DNA from: Chamaelirium japonicum
Lineage: Eukaryota; Streptophyta; Magnoliopsida; Liliales; Melanthiaceae
Direction of reading: 5' to 3'
DNA: 64,000 nt
NCBI GenBank assembly: GCA_947650365.1
Contig: CANTAL010000141.1
Span: 310,001 to 374,000, forward strand
Shown: positions 32,746 to 47,200 of the stretch, in pieces
Layout: each line of letters starts with the position of its first letter
How positions within the stretch are numbered: the first letter of the stretch is position 1
The notes under the pieces: generated by a model
What the model was told of the DNA's origin: nothing
Seen by the model: only the letters and a program-made list of their open reading frames with translations
The model's database searches: none
Position numbers and translations under genes: made by a program

Positions 32746-35196
32746 ACGAATGAATTGGAATGGATACATTCGTGCGAATGAATTAGAATGGATCGTATGA
32801 ATGAATTAGAGTGGATACATTCGTACAAATGAATTAGAATGGATCGTACGAATGAATTAGAATGGATACATTCGTGCGAATGAATTAGAATGGATACATT
32901 CGTGCGAATGAATTAGAATGGATCATATGAATGAATTAGAATGGATCGTTTGAGTGAATGCGAATGGATCGTGCGAATGAATTAGAATGGATTGTACGAA
33001 TGAATTAGAATGGATCGTACGAATGAATTAGAATGGATTCATTTTCACGAAAGAATTAGAATAGATTGTGCGAATGAATTATAATGGATCGTACGAATGA
33101 ATTAGAATGGATACATTCATGCGAATGAATTAGAATGGATCGTATGAATGAATTTGAATGGATCATATGGGTGAATTAGAATGGATACGAAGGAATTAGA
33201 ATGGATCGTATGAAGGAATTAGAATGGAAAATGGATCGTGCGAATGAATTAGAATGGATCATGCGATAAGAATGGATCGTACGAATGAAATAGAATAGAT
33301 CGTACGGATAAATGAATTTGGATCGTGCTAATGAATTAGAATAGATTGTACGAATGAATTAGAATGGATCATGCTAATGAATTAGAATTGATCGTACGAA
33401 TGAATTAGAATAGATTGTGCGAATGAATTAGAATGGATCGCACGAATGAATTGGAATGGATACATTCGTTCGAATGAATTAGAATGGATCGTATGAATGA
33501 ATTAGAGTGGATACATTCATACAAATGAATTAGAATGGATCGTACGAATGAATTAGAATGGATACATTCGTGCGAATGAATTAGAATGGATCATATGAAT
33601 GAATTAGAATGGATCGTTTGAGTGAATGCGAATGGATCGTGCGAATGAATTAGAATGGATTGTACGAATGAATTAGAATGGATCGTACGAATGAATTAGA
33701 ATGGATACATTCGTGCGAATCCATTCTATTTCATTCGTACGATCCATTCTAATTCATTCGCACGATCCATTCTAATTCATTCATACGATCCATTCTAATT
33801 CATTCGTACGATCCATTCTAATTCATTCGTACGATCCATTCTAATTCATTCGCACAATCTATTCTAATTCATTCGTACAATCCATTCTAATTCATTCGCA
33901 CGATCCATTCTAATTCATTCATACGATCCATTCTATTTCATTCGTACGATCCATTCTTACTCATTCGTACGATCCATTCTAATTCATTTGCACGAAGGTA
34001 TCCATTCTAATTCCTTCGTACGATCCATTCTAATTCCTTCGTACGATCCATTCTAATTCATTCGTACGATCCATTCTAATTCATTCGTATGATCCATTCT
34101 AATTCCTTCGTATGATCCATTCTAATTCATTCGTACGGTATGATTCATTCTAATTCATTCGTACGATTCATTCTAATTCAATCCATTCTAATTCATTCGT
34201 ACGATCCATTCTAATTCATTCGTACGATCCATTCTAATTCATTCGTACGATTCATTCTAATTCAATCCATTCTAATTCATTCGTACGATTCATTCTTACT
34301 CATTCGTACGATCCATTCTAATTCATTCGCACGAATGAATCCATTCTAATTCATTCGTATGATCCATTCTAATTCATTCGCTTGAATGTATCCATTCTAA
34401 TTCATTCGTACGATCCATTCTATCTCATTCGTACAATCCATTCTATTTCATTCGTACGATCCATTCTAATTCATTTGCACGATCCATTCTAATTCATTCA
34501 TACGATCCATTCGTGCGAATCCATTCTATTCTAATTCAATCCATTCTAATCCATTCGTACGATCCATTCTAATTCATTCGCACGATCCATTCTAATTCAT
34601 TCATACGATCCATTCTAATTCATTCGCACGAATGTATCCATTCCAATTCATTCGCACAATCTATTCTAATTCATTCATACGATCCATTCTAATTTATTCG
34701 CACGATCCATTCTAATTCATTCATACGATCCATTCTAATTCATTCATATGATCCATTCTAATTCATTCGCACGATCCATTCTTACTCATTTGTACGATCC
34801 ATTCTAATTCATTTGCACGATCCATTCTAATTCATTAATATGATCCATTCTAATTCATTCGCACGATCCATTCTAATTCATTCACACTCATACGATCCAT
34901 TCTTATTCATTCGCACAATCTATTCTAATTCATTCGAACGATCCATTCTAATTCATTCGTACGATCCATTCTAATTCATTCGTACGATCCATTCTAATTC
35001 ATTCGCACGATCCATTCTAATTCATTCGCACGATCCATTCTAATTCATTAGCATGATCCATTCTAATTCATTCGTACGATCCATTCTAATTCATTTATAC
35101 GATCCAATCTAATTCATTCATACGATCCATTCTAATTCTTTCGCACGAATGTATCCATTCTAATTCATTCGTACGATCCATTCTAATTCATTAGCA

Positions 35197-35220
35197 CGAA
35201 AAAACACGATCCACTCACAT
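35197..35220 (+). repeat. Non-monomer anchor motif, copy in block A
   Basis: Same 24 bp as 1144-1167, in the same orientation and again at an F-to-R switch. The preceding kilobase also matches 1-1143 (for example ACGGTATGAT at 34135 against 111). Confidence 0.9.
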
Positions 35221-38200
35221 ACGAATAAATTAGAATGAATTAGAATGGATTGTGTGAATGAATTAGAATGGATCGTATGAATGAATTAGAATGGATCGTG
35301 CGAATGAATTAGAATGGATCGTGTGAACATACCGTACGAATAAATTAGAATGGATCATACGAAGGAATTAGAATGGATCGTACGAATGAATTAGAATGGA
35401 TCGTACAAATAAATTAGAATGGATCGTACGAAGGAATTAGAATGGATCGTACGAAGGAATTAGAATGGATAGTACGAATGAATTAGAATGGATCGTACGA
35501 ATTAATTAGAATGGATACATTCGTACAAATGAATTAGAATGGATCGTACGAATGAATTAGAATGGATACATTCGTGCGAATGAATTAGAATGGATCATAT
35601 GAATGAATTAGAATGGATCGTTTGAGTGAATGCGAATGGATCGTGCGAATGAATTAGAATGGATTGTACGAATGAATTAGAATGGATCGTACGAATTAAT
35701 TAGAATGGATACATTCGTGCGAATCCATTCTATTTCATTCGTACGATCCATTCTAATTCATTCACACGATCCATTCTAATTCATTCGTACGATCCATTCT
35801 AATTCATTCGTACGATCCATTCTAATTCATTCGCACAATCTATTCTAATTCATTCGTACGATCCATTCTAATTCGTTCGCACGATCCATTCTAATTCATT
35901 CATACGATCCATTCTATTTCATTCGTATGATCCATTCTTACTCATTCGTACGATCCATTCTAATTCATTTGCATGCAGGTATCCATTCTAATTCATTCGT
36001 ACTATCCATTCTAATTCCTTCGTACGATCCATTCTAATTCCTTCGTATGATCCATTCTAATTCATTCGTACGGTATGATTCATTCTAATTCATTCGTACG
36101 ATTTATTCTAATTCAATCCATTCTATTTCATTCGTACGATCCATTCTAATTCATTCGTACGATCCATTCTAATTCATTCCATTCTAATTCATTCGTACGA
36201 TCCATTCTTACTCATTCGTACGATCCATTCTAATTCATTCGCACGAATGAATCCATTCTAATTCATTCGTATGATCCATTCTAATTCATTCGCATGAATG
36301 TATCCATTCTAATTCATTCGTACGATCCATTCTATCTCATTCGTACAATCCATTCTATTTCATTCGTACAATCCATTCTAATTTATTCGCACGATCCATT
36401 CTAGTTCATTCGCATGATCTATTCTAATTCATTCGTACGATTGATTCTAATTCATTCATACGATCCATTCTAATTCATTCGCACGAATGTATCCAATCTA
36501 ATTCATTCGTATGATCCATTCTAATTCATTCACACAATCTATTCTAATTCATTCATATGATCCATTCTAATTTATTCGCACGATCCATTCTAATTCATTC
36601 ATACGATCCATTCTAATTCATTCATATGATCCATTCTAATTCATTCGCACGATCCATTCTTACTCATTCGTACTATCCATTCTAATTGATTCGCACGATC
36701 CATTCTAATTCATTAATACGATCCATTCTAATTTATTCGCACGATCCATTCTAATTCATTAGTACGATCCATTCTAATTCATTCGTACGATCGAGTCAAA
36801 TTCATTAGCACGATCATTCATACGAATGAATTAGAATGGATCGTATGAATGAATTAGAATGGATCGTATGAATGAATTAGAATGGATTGTACGAATGAAA
36901 TAGAATAGATCGTACGAATGAATTAGAATGGATCGTGCGAATGAATTAGAATGGGTCGTACGAATGAATTAAAATGGATCGTATGAATGAAATAGAATGG
37001 ATCGTATGAATTAGAATGGATCGTACGAATGAAATAGAATGGATCGTACGAATGAATTAGAATAGATTGTGCGAATGGATTAGAATGGATCATACGATTA
37101 AGTAAGAATGGATTGTACGAATGAAATAGAATAGATCGTACGAATGAATTAGAATGGATCATGCCAATGAATTAGAATTGATCGTACGAATGAATTAGAA
37201 TAGATTGTGCGAATGAATTAGAATGGATCGTACGAATGAATTGGAATGGATACATTCGTGCGAATGAATTTGAATGGATTGTATGAATGAATTAGAGTGG
37301 ATACATTCGTACAAATGAATTAGAATGGATCGTACGAATGAATTAGAATGGATACATTCGTGCGAATGAATTAGATTGGATCATATGAATGAATTAGAAT
37401 GGATCGTTTGAGTGAATGCGAATGGATCGTGCGAATGAATTAGAATGGATTGTACGAATGAATTAGAATGGATTGTACGAATGAATTAGAATGGATACAT
37501 TCGTACGAATCCATTCTATTTCATTCGTACGATTCATTCTAATTCATTCGCACGATCCATTCTAATTCATTCATACGATCCATTCTAATTCATTCGTACG
37601 ATCCATTCTAATTCATTCGTACGATCCATTCTAATTCATTCGCACAATCTATTCTAATTCTTTCGTACGATCCATTCTAATTCATTCGCACGATCCATTC
37701 TAATTCATTCATACGATCCATTCTATTTCATTCGTACGATCCATTCTTACTCATTCGTACGATCCATTCTAATTCATTTGCACGAAGGTATCCATTCTAA
37801 TTCATTCATACTATCCATTCTAATTCCTTCATACGATCCATTCTAATTCCTTCGTACGAATGACTTAGAATGGATCGTACGAATGAATTAGAATGGATCG
37901 TACGAATGAAATAGAATGGATTGTACGAATGAGATAGAATGGATCGTACGAATGAATTAGAATAGATACATTCATGCGAATGAATTAGAATGGATCATAT
38001 GAATGAATTAGAATGGATTCATTCGTGCGAATGAATTAGAATGGATCGTACGAATGAGTAAGAATGGATCATACGAATGAATTAGAATGGATTGAATTGA
38101 ATGAATAGTACGAATGAATTAGAATGGATCGTACGAATGAATTAAAATGGATCGTACGAATGAATTAGAATGGATTGAATTAGAATGAATCGTACGAATG

Positions 38201-41200
38201 AATTAGAATGAATCATACCGTACGAATGAATTAGAATGGATCATACGAAGGAATTAGAATGGATCGTACGAATGAATTAGAATGGATCGTACGAATGAAT
38301 TAGAATGGATCGTACGAAGGAATTAGAATGGATCGTACGAAGCAATTAGAATGGATAGTACGAATGAATTAGAATGGATACCTTCGTGCAAATGAATTAG
38401 AATGGATCGTACGAATGAGTAAGAATGGATCGTACGAATGAAATAGAATGGATCGTATGAATGAATTAGAATGGATTGTGTGAATGAATTAGAATGGATC
38501 GTACGAATGAATTAGAATGGATCGTACGAATGAATTAGAATGGATCGTATGAATGAATTAGAATGGATCGTGCGAATGAATTAGAATGGATCGTACGAAT
38601 GAAATAGAATGGATTCGCACGAATGTATCCATTCTAATTCATTCGTACGATCCATTCTAATTCATTCGTACAATCCATTCTAATTCATTCGCACGATCCA
38701 TTCGCATTCACTCAAACGATCCATTCTAATTTATTCATATGATCCATTCTAATTCATTCGCACGAATGTATCCATTCTAATTCATTCGTACGATCCATTC
38801 TAATTCATTCGCACGATCCATTCTAATTCATTAATACGATCCAATCTAATTCATTCATACGATCTATTCTAATTCATTCGCACGAATATATCCTTTCTAA
38901 TTCATTCGTACGATCCATTCTAATTCATTCGCACAATCTATTCTAATTCATTAGTACGATCCATTCTAATTCATTCGTACGATCCATTCTAATTCATTAG
39001 CACGATCCAAATTCATTTATCCGTACGATCTATTCTATTTCATTCGTACGATCCATTCTTATCGCACGATCCATTCTAATTCATTCGCACGATCCATTCT
39101 CCATTCTAATTCCTTCGTACGATCCATTCTAATTCCTTCGTATCCATTCTAATTCACTCATACGATCCATTCTAATTCATTCATACGATCCATTCTAATT
39201 CATTCGTACGATCCATTCTAATTCATTCGCACAATCTATTCTAATTCATTCATACGATCCATCCTAATTCATTCGCACGAATGTATCCATTCTAATTCAT
39301 TCGTACAATCCATTCTATTTCATTCGTACGATCCATTCTTACTCATTCGTACGATCCATTCGTATCCATTCTAATTCATTCGTACGATCTATTCTAATTC
39401 ATTCGTACGATCCATTCTAATTCATTAATACGATCCAATCTAATTCATTCATACGATCCATTCTAATTCATTCGCACGATCCATTCTAATTCATTCGCAC
39501 GATCCATTCTAATTCATTCATATGATCCATTCTAATTCATTCATACGATCCATTCTAATTCATTCGCACGATCCAATCTAATTCATTCGCACGAATGTAT
39601 CCATTCTAATTCATTCGTATGATCCATTCTAATTCATTCACACGATCCATTCTAATTCATTCATACAATCCATTCTATTTCTTTTGCACGAATGTATCCA
39701 TTCTAATTCATTCGTATGAATGAATTAGATTGGATCGTATTAATGAATTAGAATGGATACATTCGTGCGAATGAATTAGAATGGATCGTATTAATGAATT
39801 AGAATGGATCGTACGAATGAATTAGAATGGATCGTGCTAATGAATTAGAATGGATCGTGCGAATGAATTAGAATGGATCGTGCGAATGAATTAGAATGGA
39901 TCGTACGAATGAATTAGAATGGATCGTACGAATAAATTAGAATGGATCGTTCGAATGAATTAGAATAGATTGTGCGAATGAATTAGAATGGATCGTACGA
40001 ATGAATTAGAAAGGATACATTCGTGCGAATGAATTAGAATGGATCGTATGAGTGTGAATGAATTAGAATGGATCGTGCGAATGAATTAGAATGGATCGTA
40101 TTAATGAATTAGAATGGATCGTGCGAATGAATTAGAATGGATCGTACGAATGAGTAAGAATGGATCGTGCGAATGAATTAGAATGGATCATATGAATGAA
40201 TTAGAATAGATCGTATGAATGAATTAGAATGGATCGTGCGAATAAATTAAAATGGATCGTATGAATGAATTAGAATAGATTGTGCGAATGAATTAGAATG
40301 GATCGTATGAATGAATTAGAATGGATACATTCGTGCGAATGAATTAGAATGGATCATATGAATGAATTAGAATCGATCGTATGAATGAATTAGAATGGAT
40401 CATACGAATGAATTAGAATGGATCGTGCGAATGAATTAGAATGGATCGTACGAATGAAATAGAATGGATTGTACGAATGAGATAGAATGGATCGTACGAA
40501 TGAATGAGAATGGATACATTCATGCGAATAAATTAGAATGGATCATACGAATGAATTAGAATGGATTCATTCGTGCGAATGAATTAGAATGGATCGTACG
40601 AATAAGTAAGAATGGATCGTACAAATGAATTAGAATGGATTGAATTAGAATGAATCGTACGAATGAATTAGAATGGATCATACGAATGAATTAGAATGGA
40701 TCGTACGAATGAATTAGAATGGATTGAATTAGAATGAATCGTACGAATAAATTAGAATGAATCATACCGTACGAATGAATTAGAATGGATCATACGAAGG
40801 AATTAGAATGGATCGTACGAATGAATTAGAATGGATCGTACGAATGAATTAGAATGGATCGTACGAACGAATTAGAATGGATCGTACGAAGGAATTAGAA
40901 TGGATAGTACGAATGAATTAGAATGGATACCTTCGTGCAAATGAATTAGAATGGATCGTACGAATGAGTAAGAATGGATCGTACGAATGAAATAGAATGG
41001 ATCGTATGAATGAATTAGAATGGATCATGCAAATGAATTAGAATGGATCGTACGAATGAATTAGAATAGATTGTGCGAATGAATTAGAATGGATCGTACG
41101 AATGAATTAGAATGGATCGTACGAATGAATTAGAATGGATCGTGCGAATGAATTAGAATGGATCGTACGACTGAAATAGAATGGATTTGCACGAATGTAT

Positions 41201-44200
41201 CCATTCTAATTCATTCGTACGATCCATTCTAATTCATTCGTATAATCCATTCTAATTCATTTGCACGATCCATTCGCATTCACTCAAACGATCCATTCTA
41301 ATTTATTCATATGATCCATTCTAATTCATTCGCACGAATGTATCCATTCTAATTCATTCGTACGATCCATTCTAATTCATTTGTACGAATGTATCCACTC
41401 TAATTCATTCATACGATCCATTCTAATTCATTCGCACGAATGTATCCATTCCAATTCATTCGTACGATCCATTCTAATTCATTCGCACAATCTATTCTAA
41501 TTCATTCGTACGATCAATTCTAATTCATTAGCATGATCCATTCTAATTCATTCGTACGATCTATTCTATTTCATTCGTACAATCCATTTTTACTCAATCG
41601 TATGATACATTCTAATCCATTCACACAATCTATTCTAATTCATTCGTACGATCCATTCTATTTCATTCGTACGATCCATTCTAATTCATACGATCCATTC
41701 TATTTCATTCATACGATCCATTTTAATTCATTCGCACGATCCATTCTAATTCATTCATACGATCCATTCTAATTCATTCGTACGATCCATTCTAATTTCT
41801 TCGTATGATCTATTCTAATTCCTTCATACGATCCATTCTAATTCCTTCGTACGATCCATTCAAATTCATTCGCACGAATCTATCCATTCTAATTCATTCG
41901 TACGATCCATTCTAATTCATTCGCACGATCCATTCTAATTCATTAATACGATCCAATCTAATTCATTTATACGATCTATTCTAATTCATTCGCACGAATA
42001 TATCCTTTCTAATTCGTTCGTACGATCCATTCTAATTCATTCGCACAATCTATACTAATTCATTAGTACGATCCATTCTAATTCATTCGTACGATCCATT
42101 CTAATTCATTAGCACGATCCAAATTCATTTATCCGTACGATCTATTCTATTTCATTCGTACGATCCATTCTTATCGCACGATCCATTCTAATTCATTCAC
42201 ACGATCCATTCTCCATTCTAATTCCTTCGTACGATCCATTCTAATTCCTTCGTATCCATTCTAATTCACTCATACGATCCATTCTAATTCATTCATACGA
42301 TCCATTCTAATTCATTCGCATGAATGTATCCATTCTAATTCATTCGTACGATCCATTCTAATTCATTCGCACAATCTATTCTAATTCATTCATACGATCC
42401 ATCCTAATTCATTCGCACGAATGTATCCATTCTAATTCATTCGTACAATCAATTCTATTTCATTCGTACGATCCATTCTAATTCATTCGTACGATCTATT
42501 TTAATTTATTCGTACGATCCATTCTAATTCATTAATACGATCCAATCTAATTCATTCATACGATCCATTCTAATTCATTCGTACGATCCATTCTAATTCA
42601 TTCGCACGATCCATGAATTAGAATAGATCGTACGAATGAATTAGAATGGATCGTACGAATGAATTAGAATGGATCGTATGAATGAATTAGATTGGATCGT
42701 ATTAATGAATTAGAATGGATCGTACGAATGAATTAGAATATATCGTACGAATGAATTAGAATGGATACGAATGGATCGTACGAATGAATTAGAATGGATC
42801 ATGCAAATGAATTAGAATTGATCGTACGAATAAATTAGAATGGATCGTACGAATGAATTAGAATGGATCGTACGAATGAATCAGAAAGGATACATTCGAA
42901 TTCATTCGTACGATCCATTCTAATTCCTTCGTACGATCTATATTCTAATTCATTCGTACGATCCATTCTAATTCATTCGCACGAATATATCCATTCTAAT
43001 TCATTCGTACGATGCATTCTAATTCATTCGCACGGAATGGATCGTACGAATGAATTAGAATGGATACATTCGTGCGAATGAATTCGACTGGATCATACGA
43101 ACGAGTTCGAATGGATAAATTCGTGCGAATGAATTAGAATGGATTGTATGAATGAATTAGATTGGATTGTATAAATGAAGAAGAATGGATCTTACGTATG
43201 AATTAGAATGGATCGTATGAATGAATTAGAATAGATTGTGCGAATGAATTAGAATGGATCGTACGAATGAATTAGAATGGATACATTCGTGCGAATGAAT
43301 TAGAATGGATCGTATGAATGAATTAGAATTAATCGTACGAATGAATTACAATGGATCATTCGAATGAATTAGAATGGATCGTGCGAATGAATTAGAATGG
43401 ATCGTACGAATGAAATAGAATGGATTGTACGAATGAGATAGAATGGATCGTACGAATGAATTAGAATGGATACATTCATGCGAATGAATTAGAATGGATT
43501 CATTCGTGCGAATGAATTAGAATGGATCGTACGAATGAGTAAGAATGGATCGTACGAATGAATTAGAATGGATTGAATTAGAATGAATCGTACGAATGAA
43601 TTAGAATGGATCGTACGAATGAATTAGAATGGATCGTATTAATGAATTAGAATGGATCGTGCGAATGAATTAGAATGGATCGTACGAATGAGTAATAATG
43701 GATCGTGCGAATGTATTAGAATGGATCATATGAAAGAATTAGAATGGATTGTATGTATGAATTAGAATGGATCGTGCGAATGAAGTAGAATGGATACATT
43801 CGTGCGAATGAATTAGAATGGATCGTATGAATGAATTAGATTGGATCGTATGAATGAATTAGAATGGATCGTGCGAATGAATTAGAATGGATCGTACGAA
43901 TGAATTAGAATGGATCGTACGAATGAATTAGAATGGATCGTACGAATGAATTAGAATGGATCGTATGAATTAGAATGGATCGTACGAAGGAATTAGAATG
44001 GATCGTATGAATGAATTAGATTGGATCGTATTAATGAATTTGAATGGATCGTATGAATGAATTAGATTGGATCGTATGAATGAATTAGAATAGATCTTGC
44101 GAATGAATTAGAATGGATCGTACGAATGAAATAGAATGGATTGTATGAATGAATTAGAATAGATCGTGCGAATGAATTAGAATGGATCGTACGAATGAAT

Positions 44201-47200
44201 TAGAATGGATCATAAGAATGAATTAGAATGGATTGTACGTATGAATTAGAATGGATCGTGCGAATGAATTAGAATGGATCGTATGAATGAATTAGAGTAG
44301 ATACATTCGTATGAAGGAATTAGAATGGATCGTACGAATGAATTAGAATAGATCGTATGAAAGAATTAGAATGGATCGTACGAATGAATTAGAATGGATA
44401 CATTGGTGCGAATGAATTAGAATGGATAAATGAATTAGAATAGATCGTATGAATGAATTAGAATAGATCGTATAAATGAATTAGAATGGATCGTGCGAAT
44501 GAATTAGAATGGATCGTACGAATGAATTAAAATATATTGAATTAGAATGAATCGTACGAATGAATTAGAATGAATCATACCGTACGAATGAATTAGAATG
44601 GATCATACGAAGGAATTAGAATGGATCGTACGAATGAATTAGAATGGATCGTACGAATGAATTAGAATGGATCGTACGAAGGAATTAGAATGGATCGTAC
44701 GAAGGAATTAGAATGGATAGTACGAATGAATTAGAATGGATACCTTCGTGCAAATGAATTAGAATGGATCGTACGAATGAGTAAGAATGGACCGTACGAA
44801 TGAAATAGAATGGATCGTATGAATGAATTAGAATGGATCGTGCGAATGAATTAGAATGGATCGTACGAATGAATTTGAATAGATTGTGCGAATGAATTAG
44901 AATAGATCGTACGAATGAATTAGAATGGATCGTACGAATGAATTAGAATGGATCATGCGAATAAATTAGAATGGATCGTACGAATGAAATAGAATGGATT
45001 CGCACGAATGTATCCATTCTAATTCATTCGTACGATCCATTCTAATTCATTCGTACAATCCATTCTAATTCATTCGCACGATCCATTCGCATTCACTCAA
45101 ACGATCCATTCTAATTCATTCATATGATCCATTCTAATTCATTCGCACGAATGTATCCATTCTAATTCATTCATACGATCCATTCTAATTCATTTGTACA
45201 AATGTATCCACTCTAATTCATTCATACGATCCATTCTAATTTATTCGCACGAATGTATCCATTCCAATTCATTCGTACGATCCATTCTAATTCATTCGCA
45301 CGATCTATTCTAATTCATTCGTACGATCAATTCTAATTCATTAGCATGATCCATTCTAATTCATTCGTACGATCTATTCTATGTCATTCGTACAATCCAT
45401 TCTTACTCAATCGTATGATCCATTCTAATCCATTCGCACAATCTATTCTAATTCATTCGTACGATCCATTCTATTTCATTCGTACGATCCATTCTAATTC
45501 ATACGATCCATTCTATTTCATTCATACGATCCATTTTAATTCATTCGCACGATCTATTCTAATTCATTCATACGATCCATTCTAATTCATTCGTACGATC
45601 CATTCTAATTTCTTCGTCTGATCTATTCTAATTCCTTCGTACGATCCATTCTAATTCCTTCGTACGATCTATTCAAATTCATTCGCACGAATCTATCCAT
45701 TCTAATTCATTCGTATGATCCATTCTAATTCATTTGCACGATCCATTCTAATTCATTAATACGATCCAATCTAATTCATTCATACGATCTATTCTAATTT
45801 ATTCACAGGAATATATCCTTTCTAATTCATTCTTACGATCCATTCTAATTCATTCGCACAATCTATTCTAATTCATTAGTACGATCCATTCTAATTCATT
45901 CGTACGATCCATTCTAATTCATTAGCACAATCCAAATTCATTTATCCGTACGATCTATTCTATTTCATTCGTACGATCCATTCTTATCGCACGATCCATT
46001 CTAATTCATTCGCACGATCCATTCTCCATTCTAATTCCTTCGTACGATCCATTCTAATTCTTCGTATCCATTCTAATTCACTCATACGATTCATTCTAAT
46101 TCATTCATATGATCCATTCTAATTCATTCGCATGAATGTATCCATTCTAATTCATTCGTACGATCCATTCTAATTCATTCGCACAATCTATTCTAATTCA
46201 TTCATACAATCCATCCTAATTCATTCGCACGAATGTATCCATTCTAATTCATTCGTACAATCCATTCTATTTCATTCGTACGATCCATTCTTACTCATTC
46301 GTACGATCCATTCGTATCCATTCTAATTCATTTGTACGATCTTATCTAATTCATTCGTACGATCCATTCTAATTCATTAATACGATCCAATCTAATTCAT
46401 TCATACGATCCATTCTAATTCATTCGTACGATCCATTCTAATTCATTCGCACGATCCATTCTAATTCATTCGCACGATCCATTCTAATTCATTCATACGA
46501 TCCATTCTAATTCATTCGTACGATCCATTCTAATTCATTCGCACGATCCATTCTAATTCATTCGCACGAATGTATCCATTCTAATTCATTCGTATGATCC
46601 GTTCTAATTCATTCACACGATCCATTCTAATTTATTCATACAATCCATTCTATTTCTTTTGCACGAATGTATCCATTCTAATTCATTCGTACGATCCATT
46701 CTATTTCATTCGCACGATCCATTCTAATTCATTCGTACAATCCATTCTAATTCATTCGCACGATCTATTCGAATTCATTCGCACGAATGTATCCACTCTA
46801 ATTCATTCATACGATCCATTTTAATTCCTTCGTACGATCCATTCTATTTCATTCGTATGATCCATTCTATTTCATTCATATAATCCATTCTACTTCATTC
46901 GCACGATCCATTCTAATTCATTCATACGATCCATTCTAATTCTTTCGTATGATCCATTCTAATTCATTCGTTCGATCCATTCTAATTTATTCGCACGATC
47001 CATTCTAATTCATTCATACGATCCATTCTTACTCATTCGTACGATCCATTCTAATTCATTCGCACGAATGTATCCATTCTAATTCATTCGTAATTGTATG
47101 AATGAATTAGAATGGATCATACGGATGAATTAGAGTTGATACATTCGTGCGAATGAATTAGAATGGATCGTACGAATGAATTAGATTGGATCGTATGAAT

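Larger units (their letters stand above)
24504..44998. repeat. Satellite super-repeat, copy A (about 20.5 kb)
   Basis: Begins at an R-to-F switch reading GGATTCGCACGAATG. F blocks start near 24504, 27262, 28133, 31540, 33715, 35719, 37505, 38614, 41186 and 42897. R blocks start near 26577, 27742, 28961, 32732, 35210, 36820, 37857, 39714, 42612 and 43033. The last block runs to 44998. Within it, the switch TACATTCGTGCGAATCCATT recurs at 31531, 33706, 35710 and (one base changed) 37496. Each time it is followed by the same cassette of about 12 monomers, giving inner units of 1.8-2.2 kb. No gene is visible; the 79-residue open frames at 24851, 30982, 36923 and 41533 are one translated satellite variant. 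Confidence 0.9.
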